Shown piece by piece: positions 1 to 5,794 of a DNA stretch of 8,124 nt. Below the pieces are notes generated by a model. It had not been told where the DNA came from. It did no database searches and saw only the letters and a program-made list of their open reading frames with translations. The stretch comes from Verrucomicrobiota bacterium (GTDB taxonomy: Bacteria > Verrucomicrobiota > Verrucomicrobiia > Verrucomicrobiales > Verrucomicrobiaceae): the NCBI GenBank assembly GCA_023429545.1, contig JAEYUU010000489.1:1-8124 (forward strand), read 5' to 3'. Positions within the stretch are counted from its first letter, which is position 1. Each line of letters starts with the position of its first letter. Both the position numbers and the translations under genes were made by a program.

Positions 1-1040
1 TTCACGCGGAGCTCAGCAGCATCCTTGATGACGGAGGTGCCACGCGCGAGCGCTGCGGCCACGGCGAGGATGGGCAGTTCATCGATCACATTGGGGATTT
101 CCTCCCCGCCGATCACGGTGGCGTTCAGCTCGCCGCCATGGATCACCACATTGCCGCGAGGCTCGCCTTCGGTGTAGTTCACCGTGTCGCTGATCTGGGC
201 GCCCATGCGGATGAGCACATTGAGAATGCCGGTGCGTGTGGGATTGAGGCCCACGTCCTTCAAAATCAGCTGTGTGCCGGGTGTGGCCGCCGCAGCCACC
301 ATCCAGAAGGCGGCGCTGGAGATGTCCCCAGGCACATACAGATCCTTCGGCTCGGGACGCTGGCCGCCATAGATGCTGACCGTGTTGCCATCCTTCACAC
401 ACTTCACGCCGAAGTGGGCCAGCAGGCGCTCGGTGTGATCGCGCGTCTGCACCGGCTCCACCACGGAAGTCTTCCCCTGGGTATTCCAACCCGCGAGCAG
501 CACCGCGCTCTTCACCTGGGCGCTGGCCACGGGAAGATGGTACGTGATGGCATTGAGCTCACCACCGTGAATGGTGATGGGCGCACAGATCTTGTCCCCC
601 TGCCCCGTGACCTTGGCTCCCATGAGTGCGAGCGGATCCGCCACACGTTTCATAGGGCGGCGCGAGAGGCTTTCATCCCCCGTCAGCGTGGTGTTAAATC
701 GTTGCGCGGCGAGAATGCCGGACATCAGGCGCATGGTCGTGCCGGAATTGCCGCACTCGATCGGAGTCGCAGGCGCCTTGAGCTTCATGCCATGACCCGT
801 GACCGCGAGCTTGACGGGCTTGCCACGCCCATCCGTCTCGAGCACCTCGCACTCGGCGCCCATGGCCTGCATGGCGCTCAGGGAACAGAGGCAGTCCTCG
901 CTGGGCAGGAAGTTTTCGATGATCGTCGTGCCCTCGCACAGCCCTGCAAACATCACCGACCGATGGCTGATGCTCTTGTCCCCCGGGACGGTGATTTCGG
1001 TGGGGATATGCTTGAGTTTGCGGACTTTGAGCTGGGACAT
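1..1040 (-). CDS. aroA: 3-phosphoshikimate 1-carboxyvinyltransferase (EPSP synthase), 3' end cut by window edge
   Basis: This enzyme joins phosphoenolpyruvate to shikimate 3-phosphate in the cytoplasmic shikimate pathway. The first 346 codons are visible; the family is about 430 residues, so roughly the last fifth lies beyond base 1. Visible landmarks in order are VPGDKSISHRS (residues 18-28, with the substrate-binding Lys22), GNSGTTMR (97-104), SRRPM, SAQVKSAVLLAG, GDISSAAFW, GLNPTRTG and DELPILAVAA, whose Asp near residue 320 matches the catalytic Asp of the family. GNSGTTMR rather than GNAGTAMR resembles the Bacillus/Staphylococcus branch. The ATG at 1040 is chosen because the PGDKSISHR motif falls at its usual distance from the N-terminus. 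It follows the tyrA stop by 3 bases with no clear Shine-Dalgarno sequence, so translation is probably coupled to tyrA. No frameshift is seen. Confidence 0.96.
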   Translation of the reverse strand, partial: MSQLKVRKLKHIPTEITVPGDKSISHRSVMFAGLCEGTTIIENFLPSEDCLCSLSAMQAMGAECEVLETDGRGKPVKLAVTGHGMKLKAPATPIECGNSGTTMRLMSGILAAQRFNTTLTGDESLSRRPMKRVADPLALMGAKVTGQGDKICAPITIHGGELNAITYHLPVASAQVKSAVLLAGWNTQGKTSVVEPVQTRDHTERLLAHFGVKCVKDGNTVSIYGGQRPEPKDLYVPGDISSAAFWMVAAAATPGTQLILKDVGLNPTRTGILNVLIRMGAQISDTVNYTEGEPRGNVVIHGGELNATVIGGEEIPNVIDELPILAVAAALARGTSVIKDAAELRV

Positions 1041-1043
1041 GAT

Positions 1044-1916
1044 TCAGGAACTGGCAGGCACGCCATTGCGGAGCTGTTGTGCTTCGCGAAGGAAATGGCG
1101 GAGAGCTTTGTCATCCATCTTCTCCAGCATCGCAAGCAGTTCATTGAACCGGTCCCGGGCGTCCGTGAGGGCGGCCAGCACCTCGGCCCGGTTCTCCAGG
1201 ACGATGCCCCGCCACAATTCAGGATCCCCGGCTGCCACGCGCGTGGTATCGCGGAATCCGTTGCCAATGCAGTCCGCGGCATCCGCATGCTCATGCAGGG
1301 CCGCCAGGGTCACGGCAGCGGCGGCCAGATGCGGCAGATGGCTGACGCGGGCCACGATGCGGTCATGGTCCTCAGGGGACATTTCACGAAGGCGGCAGCC
1401 TACCTTCTGCCACACTGCCCGGGTGACCTGCAGGGCGACAGAATCCGTGAGCAGCGTGGGTGTGAGCAGGCAGCTCGCCCCCTCAAAAAGGTCAGCGCGG
1501 GAAGCCTCGAACCCCGCCTTCTCCGAGCCGGCCATGGGATGGCTGCCGAGGAAGTGGAGTTGGCTGCCAGCGAAAACCTGCTCCAGCCCGAACACCACGG
1601 AGGTCTTCACACTGCCCACGTCCGTGACCGTGCATCCGGGATGGACCGGTGCCTTCAGCAGCAGCCTGGCGACACCGGCCATGTGCTCCACCGGCATGCA
1701 GAGCACAATGAAATCGACGCCGGACACCGCTTCATTCAGGTCCGTGGTTGCAAGGTCCGCGATGCCGGCATTCCTCACCTCTCCCGCCGCCTCCTCCCGG
1801 CGCGCCCACACGCGCAGATGGATGCCCGCACAGCGCTCTCGCAGGGCACGCAGGAGCGAGCCACCGAGGAGCCCGGGCGCCAGGATGGCGACACGCTGGG
1901 GAAAACTGGAACTCAC
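1044..1916 (-). CDS. tyrA: Prephenate dehydrogenase (TyrA), monofunctional
   Basis: It oxidatively decarboxylates prephenate to 4-hydroxyphenylpyruvate with NAD(P)+ in tyrosine synthesis. With the chosen GTG start at 1916 the protein has 290 residues. An N-terminal Rossmann fold begins at RVAILAPGLLGGSLL (8-22), followed by a VDFIVLCMPVEHM strand-helix, TDVGSVKT (98-105) and the family hallmark HPMAGSEKAG (126-135). The rest is the helical dimerisation domain. No chorismate mutase or ACT domain is present. The frame stays open to a TTG at 1961, but that codon sits inside the terminator hairpin of the upstream gene and would add a low-complexity 15-residue leader, so GTG 1916 is preferred. The first Gly of the usual GxGxxG loop is Ala here (codon 1878-1880). 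The gene leads directly into aroA, which fits a small aromatic amino acid operon. Confidence 0.94.
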   Translation of the reverse strand: MSSSFPQRVAILAPGLLGGSLLRALRERCAGIHLRVWARREEAAGEVRNAGIADLATTDLNEAVSGVDFIVLCMPVEHMAGVARLLLKAPVHPGCTVTDVGSVKTSVVFGLEQVFAGSQLHFLGSHPMAGSEKAGFEASRADLFEGASCLLTPTLLTDSVALQVTRAVWQKVGCRLREMSPEDHDRIVARVSHLPHLAAAAVTLAALHEHADAADCIGNGFRDTTRVAAGDPELWRGIVLENRAEVLAALTDARDRFNELLAMLEKMDDKALRHFLREAQQLRNGVPASS

Positions 1917-1936
1917 GACCGTGGATGGCGAAGGGG

Positions 1937-1967
1937 AAAGAAAAGGCGCGTTGGATACCAACGCGCC
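1937..1967 (-). terminator. Intrinsic terminator after the lipoprotein gene
   Basis: A perfect 10-base inverted repeat (GGCGCGTTGG at 1945-1954 and CCAACGCGCC at 1958-1967) encloses a 3-base loop. Reading on the minus strand, the stem is followed by TTTTCTTT (1944-1937), the layout of a Rho-independent terminator. It lies 33 bases after the lipoprotein stop and only about 20 bases before the preferred tyrA start. It therefore separates the dnaA-dnaN-lipoprotein transcript from tyrA-aroA, or partly attenuates readthrough. On the plus strand no T-run follows the stem, so it acts in one direction. Confidence 0.85.
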
Positions 1968-2000
1968 CGCGCTTGAAGTGGAATCAAGGATTCCGGCGGA

Positions 2001-2489
2001 TCAAGGCACCAGGAAGACCTTGCCAGTGCGCGGGTCACGCACCTTCTGGCCAGGGGTGAAATCGCGCACGTCCACCATGTTCTCCGGCTTCTGTTCCGAG
2101 CCAGGCGGGAAGACGAAGCCCTTGCGGCCCGGCACAGGTGATCCGTAGGCGGCAGGCGACGAGGTCGGGGCCGGCGGAACAGGCGGCGTAGTGGTGGTCT
2201 CCGTCGTCGTGGGCGTCGTAGAAGTGGGAGGCGTATCGACCGGGGGAGTCGTTGTCGTCGTCGTTTCCACCGTCTCCGTGGTCGTGGTGGACGCCCCAGG
2301 CGTGGTCGTCGTGGTGCCTGTAGGACCCTGAAGGTAACGCGACTGGCTGGAGGGTGGATTGTCCAGTGAATAGCCGGAACCACGGCGGCTCTCGGTATCA
2401 GCGGCGCCGTAGGGCCACGTGGATTCGCAACTGGCGAGGGCCACACACGCGGCGGCACCGAGGAAACGCAGGAGGACGATGGGTTTCAT
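2001..2489 (-). CDS. Thr-rich lipoprotein of unknown function, downstream of dnaN
   Basis: This 162-residue protein starts with a lipoprotein signal peptide: a short basic N-terminus, a hydrophobic run and the lipobox LASC ending at Cys21, so it should be lipidated and anchored to a membrane outside the cytoplasm. Residues about 58-110 are a Thr/Pro-rich low-complexity linker with little predicted fold. The last 30 or so residues (VDVRDFTPGQKVRDPRTGKV) look like a small conserved motif and are the likeliest functional part. The ATG at 2489 lies 11 bases after the dnaN stop; no Shine-Dalgarno sequence is obvious (upstream is CTCCCTTCCC), which suggests coupling to dnaN translation. A strong terminator follows. 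I do not recognise a characterised family; a link to replication is only positional. Confidence 0.85.
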   Translation of the reverse strand: MKPIVLLRFLGAAACVALASCESTWPYGAADTESRRGSGYSLDNPPSSQSRYLQGPTGTTTTTPGASTTTTETVETTTTTTPPVDTPPTSTTPTTTETTTTPPVPPAPTSSPAAYGSPVPGRKGFVFPPGSEQKPENMVDVRDFTPGQKVRDPRTGKVFLVP

Positions 2490-2500
2490 GGGAAGGGAGT

Positions 2501-3598
2501 TCAGGAATTCACGCGCATTGGCATGAGGACATAGAGGAAGCTGCTTCCGCTCTTAATCACACCAGGGCTGATTTCATCAATAAGATGAAGATGCACTTCA
2601 TCGCTGAGAAGATTGCGCAGGGGAGCCATGAGGAACTCCGGGTTGAAGGCGACGGTCATGTCCACCCCCTTGTAGTTGATGGCCACGCTTTCGCGGGCCT
2701 CACCCACGTCCGGGGAATTGGCCACCACTTCGAGATTATCCTTGGAGAAGTGCAGCTTCACCGAGTTGGACTTGTCACTTAGCAGCAGGGACACACGGGC
2801 CAGCGTCCTGAGCAGAGGCTCACGCTCCAATGTGATTCGTTCCTTGCTTTCTCCTGGGATCACCTGCCGGTAGTTGGGGTAGTTCCCTTCGATTAACTTG
2901 CTGGCGAGGAAATAGTTGCCAAGATCAAAGCCAACCTGGCCGGAAGCCACCTTGAGAACCACCTCCCCCTCGTCGCCGAGGAGACGCTGGATTTCATTCA
3001 CCGCCTTCGTGGGGATGATGATGTCCCCCTCATGACTCTGGGGAAACTCCAGTTCCTGCTCCACCATCGCCAGGCGGCGGCCGTCCGTGGCCACCATGGT
3101 CAGCATGTTGTCACGGAAGGAGCAGAGAATGCCGTTCAGCACATACCGGGTCTCATCCGTGGAAATGGCGTAGGAGGTCTTGCGGAGGCACTCCTTGAGC
3201 ACGCGCTGCTCCAGCTTGAACTCCTTGGCGTCGTTGAACGCAGGCAGTGGGGGAAACTCATCGTGAGCCAGCCCCATGAGCTTGAAGGAGCTGGGACCGC
3301 TGCGGATGTGGGCCACGTTCTTTTCATCCACGGAGACATCCACCTCGTCCGAGGGCAGCTCCCTCACAATGGTGGCGAGACGGCGGGCGGGCAGCGTGGT
3401 GGCTCCCCCCTCCTCCACATCGGCTTTCACGGTACCGCTGATGCCCACGTCCAGATCCGTCGTCGCAAACAGCAGCTCCCCCTTGCCGGCTTTGATGAGC
3501 ACATTGGACAAAATCGGCAGCGTGGTGCGCGTGCTGACGACGTGTTGCACCTGCTGGAGGGCACTGAGATAGGCTTCCTTGCTGATCGAGAATTTCAT
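2501..3598 (-). CDS. dnaN: DNA polymerase III beta subunit (sliding clamp)
   Basis: The clamp dimerises around DNA and tethers the replicative polymerase and other partners. The 365-residue product matches the family's usual length. It opens with MKFSISKEAYLSALQQVQHV and shows the three repeated clamp domains at roughly residues 1-120, 121-245 and 246-365. Recognisable stretches include TTLPILSNVLI, LFATTDLDVGI, LPARRLATIVREL, TDGRRLAMVE, NYPNYRQVIP and the C-terminal LMPMRVNS, which corresponds to the VMPMRL end lining the partner-binding pocket. It lies 150 bases downstream of dnaA on the same strand, the common bacterial arrangement. The ATG at 3598 is chosen by homology of the first residues. 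The nearest purine-rich ribosome-binding candidate, GAGAGG, is about 15 bases upstream and lies in a small hairpin. No damage or unusual residue was noticed. Confidence 0.98.
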   Translation of the reverse strand: MKFSISKEAYLSALQQVQHVVSTRTTLPILSNVLIKAGKGELLFATTDLDVGISGTVKADVEEGGATTLPARRLATIVRELPSDEVDVSVDEKNVAHIRSGPSSFKLMGLAHDEFPPLPAFNDAKEFKLEQRVLKECLRKTSYAISTDETRYVLNGILCSFRDNMLTMVATDGRRLAMVEQELEFPQSHEGDIIIPTKAVNEIQRLLGDEGEVVLKVASGQVGFDLGNYFLASKLIEGNYPNYRQVIPGESKERITLEREPLLRTLARVSLLLSDKSNSVKLHFSKDNLEVVANSPDVGEARESVAINYKGVDMTVAFNPEFLMAPLRNLLSDEVHLHLIDEISPGVIKSGSSFLYVLMPMRVNS

Positions 3599-3613
3599 GA
3601 TCGGACTTGCGCA

Positions 3614-3630
3614 CCTCTCTTAGCGAGAGG
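3614..3630 (-). promoter_or_regulatory. Small hairpin holding the purine-rich site before dnaN
   Basis: CCTCTC (3614-3619) and GAGAGG (3625-3630) on the plus strand form a 6-base inverted repeat with a 5-base loop; the minus-strand transcript has the same pairing. The 3' arm of that transcript is GAGAGG, the only Shine-Dalgarno-like sequence near the dnaN ATG (3598), although its spacing of about 15 bases is long. Pairing could hide the site and damp dnaN initiation. This is inference from sequence only. Confidence 0.35.
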
Positions 3631-3646
3631 CCAAAATTAAGCAAGC

Positions 3647-3674
3647 ATAATGGCGGAAATCGTCCGGCTGTCTA
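3647..3674 (-). promoter_or_regulatory. Candidate sigma70-type promoter for dnaN
   Basis: On the minus strand TAGACA (3674-3669, one change from TTGACA) is followed after 16 bases by CATTAT (3652-3647, four of six to TATAAT). It would start transcription about 40 bases upstream of the dnaN ATG and give dnaN its own promoter besides readthrough from dnaA. Such matches arise often by chance, so this is weak. Confidence 0.27.
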
Positions 3675-3697
3675 AAGGAATATGGCTCCGGACAGCC
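3666..3697 (-). repeat. Alternative inverted repeats in the dnaA-dnaN spacer
   Basis: GGCTGTC (3666-3672) pairs perfectly with GACAGCC (3691-3697) around an 18-base loop. An overlapping pair, GTCCGG (3662-3667) with CCGGAC (3688-3693), excludes the first. A further hairpin, CCCGCCTC (3708-3715) with GAGGCAGG (3721-3728), has one wobble on the minus strand and lies just after the dnaA stop, without a T-run. The 150-base spacer is thus densely structured. Whether this marks partial termination, a protein-binding site or nothing cannot be told from sequence. Confidence 0.35.
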
Positions 3698-3748
3698 CCT
3701 CCCGCGCCCCGCCTCCCAGTGAGGCAGGGATGTGCCGGGAGAACCGCC

Positions 3749-5272
3749 TCAGACGGCTTTCCGGATTTGCTCGGTCAACGCCGCGACAAGCTGGCGAAAC
3801 TCCTCACTCTCAGCCATCCGCTGGGCGATGCCCTTGCAGGCGTGGATGATGGTGCCGTGATCCTTCCCCCCGAAGGCATCACCAATCTCCTTGAAGGGAG
3901 CCTTGGTCATCTGGCGGGCCAGGTGCATGGCAATCTGGCGCGGCAGGGCGATGCTCGCCGGACGCCTCTTGCTGGCCATGTCCGCGAGCCGGATGTCGAA
4001 ATGCTCGGCCACTACCTTCTGGATGATGTCGATGGTGACCATTCCGGTGGCGGGCTCTTCCAAAATGTCCGCCAGCATGACGCCGAGCGACGCCTTGGTG
4101 AGTGGCTCCGGCGGCCTGGCCCGGTCTCCCGTTGGCGAAAGTGAAATGTGCCCCGCCACGCGCATCAGCGCGCCTTCCAGACGGCGCACGTTGGTGCGGA
4201 TGTTCTCCGCCATGTGCGTGAGCACCCAATCCTCCACCGGCACGGACCAGTCGAGCATCTTCTGGCGCAGAATCGCGGTGCGGGTCTCCACATCCGGCGA
4301 CTCGATCATGGTGGTCATCCCCCACTCGAAGCGGGAGACGAGGCGCTCCTCGAGATTTTTGATGTCACTCGGCGCACGGTCGCTGGTGAGGATGATCTGT
4401 TTGAAGGAATTGAAGAGGTCGTTGAAAGTGTGGAACACCTCCTCCTGGGTCCCGCCCTTGCCGGCGAAGAACTGGATGTCATCAATCATGAGGACATCCA
4501 CCTTGCGGTACTTCTGGCGGAAGGCGTTCACCTTGTGCATGCGCACCGCCTCGATGTACTCATTGGTGAAGGCCTCGCTGGTGACATAGCGCACCACCTT
4601 GCGTGGCTTGTTGCGCAGAATCTCCTGGCCGATGGCCTGCATGAGATGCGTCTTGCCCAGCCCCACCGAGCCGTGCAGGAAAAGCGGGTTGTAGGTCTTC
4701 CCGGGCTTCTCCGCGACCGCGCGCGCGGCGGCGAAGGAGTACGAGCAGTTCGGACCCACCACGAAGGAATCAAACGAGAAGCGGTGGTTCAGGCCTGCAT
4801 CCGAGAGGCTGCGGGCAAACCGGGCCTCATCACGAAAAGGAAGATCATCCGCTGCCTCGATCACGGCAGGCGCTTCACGTCTCTTTTCCATGCCGCGGGC
4901 GGCTTCCCGAAGCTGCGGACGGGTTTCCGCCGGCGCCTCTGGCACGACCATGAACTCAATCTCCTTGGGACCACCGGCAACATCCGCCATGGCGGAGGAA
5001 AGCTGCGGCATGAAATGCTCCTCGATCCAGTACTGGTGCATCAGGTTCGGCACACGCAGCACCACGGGCGCGGGATCGAGACGCTCAATGCTGACCTTGG
5101 AGAACCAGCGTTCGAAACTCAATGCACCAATCTTTCCACTGAGATCAATGGAGGCCTTTTTCCACGCCTTCACTTCCGGTCCTGGCTCAGGAACACCGGC
5201 AAATTTCAGAGGAAGGAAATCTTCCTCCTCTTCAGGATCGGAGTCACGACGAGACGAGCTCATGGCAAGCAT
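3749..5272 (-). CDS. dnaA: Chromosomal replication initiator protein DnaA
   Basis: DnaA binds the origin as an ATP-dependent oligomer and opens the duplex. The 507-residue product has all four domains: an N-terminal interaction domain (about 33-105, including LSFERWFSKV), a variable linker (about 106-160), an AAA+ domain with Walker A GSVGLGKT (201-208), Walker B VLMIDD (260-265) and the arginine-finger region LEERLVSRF (307-315), and a C-terminal helix-turn-helix with RRPASIALPRQIAMHLAR and the signature GGKDHGTIIHACKGI (468-482). An acidic leader containing DPEEEED precedes domain I. The ATG at 5272 is the first in frame; Met4, three codons on, is an equally plausible start, and neither has a strong Shine-Dalgarno sequence. 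It probably starts the dnaA-dnaN-lipoprotein transcript. All key nucleotide-binding residues appear intact. Confidence 0.98.
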   Translation of the reverse strand: MLAMSSSRRDSDPEEEEDFLPLKFAGVPEPGPEVKAWKKASIDLSGKIGALSFERWFSKVSIERLDPAPVVLRVPNLMHQYWIEEHFMPQLSSAMADVAGGPKEIEFMVVPEAPAETRPQLREAARGMEKRREAPAVIEAADDLPFRDEARFARSLSDAGLNHRFSFDSFVVGPNCSYSFAAARAVAEKPGKTYNPLFLHGSVGLGKTHLMQAIGQEILRNKPRKVVRYVTSEAFTNEYIEAVRMHKVNAFRQKYRKVDVLMIDDIQFFAGKGGTQEEVFHTFNDLFNSFKQIILTSDRAPSDIKNLEERLVSRFEWGMTTMIESPDVETRTAILRQKMLDWSVPVEDWVLTHMAENIRTNVRRLEGALMRVAGHISLSPTGDRARPPEPLTKASLGVMLADILEEPATGMVTIDIIQKVVAEHFDIRLADMASKRRPASIALPRQIAMHLARQMTKAPFKEIGDAFGGKDHGTIIHACKGIAQRMAESEEFRQLVAALTEQIRKAV

Positions 5273-5541
5273 ACAGATGTCGCGAATCTCACTCAGAGGG
5301 GTTCGACCTTTTCGCTTCCGTTCCTTTCCCTACCCAATCCCCGCCTGCGAAAATTTTGAAATTCATCCCTCTCGTTTAGGACTCATTCGAGAAAGTCACA
5401 AGACAATCTTCGATCATTTTGAAAACTCTTTTTAAACTTTGGACTTGCGTGAAAATTCCAAAAAAAAGCTTGCCGTTTCAATCGTGATTCTCCATGCCTT
5501 GTGCTGCCTTGCATTGAGCGGTTTGTGATGTTTTTTAAGTG
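5273..5541. promoter_or_regulatory. A+T-rich divergent spacer between dnaA and the small plus-strand gene
   Basis: This spacer must hold the dnaA promoter (minus) and that of the small gene (plus). A markedly A+T-rich patch at about 5404-5470 carries closely spaced A- and T-tracts (5417-5420, 5422-5425, 5429-5440, 5452-5455 and an A8 run at 5460-5467), which could bend or melt easily. The best dnaA promoter candidate I find is TTGTGA (5401-5396), 17 bases, TAAACG (5378-5373), a poor match. A 7-base direct repeat, TGCCTTG, occurs at 5495-5501 and 5505-5511 with a 10-base period. No match to TTATNCACA is visible on either strand, so I do not call an origin. Confidence 0.5.
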
Positions 5542-5790
5542 ATGAGCGCTGGTTCTTCAACTCTTGACACCCTTTCCAATCTTCTTACAAAACGGATCGA
5601 GGTGATCGCTGACCACGCATTCCGCACCAGTGATCCGGAGGCGCACCTAACTGCGCTCCGCAAAGTGTCCGAAGCAATCGATGCGGAATATCAACGTCTC
5701 AAGCCGCAGCTAGATGGCCGCCTGCGCCACTTCCTGCAGCAGGCGAGTTATCAGAAGGCACTGGAGTGGATCCAGGCTTCCGACGCCTGA
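5542..5790 (+). CDS. Small helical protein of unknown function, divergent from dnaA
   Basis: This is a protein of 82 residues from the ATG at 5542 (83 from the overlapping GTG at 5539; a TAA at 5536-5538 rules out anything earlier). No signal peptide, membrane segment or cysteine is present. Composition suggests two or three amphipathic helices, with LTALRKVSEAIDAEYQRLK and LRHFLQQASYQKALEWIQ as the clearest. It is the only plus-strand gene with coding character in the window; its codon use resembles neighbours and nothing convincing lies on the opposite strand. I do not recognise a family. Helical composition and its place beside dnaA allow a guess at a protein-binding adaptor role, but that is speculation. 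There is no strong Shine-Dalgarno sequence (upstream is TTTTTTAAG). It converges on the SRPBCC gene with 4 bases between stops. Confidence 0.72.
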   Translation: MSAGSSTLDTLSNLLTKRIEVIADHAFRTSDPEAHLTALRKVSEAIDAEYQRLKPQLDGRLRHFLQQASYQKALEWIQASDA

Positions 5791-5794
5791 GCAT

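Noticed and set aside
1944..1961. TTG start for tyrA at 1961
   Set aside because: It lies inside the terminator stem and adds a low-complexity leader before the Rossmann fold; GTG at 1916 fits better.
138..1976. 612-codon plus-strand open frame over aroA and tyrA (and another at 799-2148)
   Set aside because: It lies wholly opposite two well-recognised enzymes, is rich in His, Arg and Gly with no domain, and is explained by G+C-rich third positions of the minus-strand genes.
1913..2458. Arg/Pro-rich minus-strand frame overlapping the lipoprotein gene
   Set aside because: Composition is that of a shifted reading of the ACN repeat tract; the competing frame has a signal peptide and lipobox.
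4148..5359. 403-codon plus-strand open frame opposite dnaA
   Set aside because: No recognisable domain; the dnaA frame on the other strand has all family motifs, so this is a shadow.
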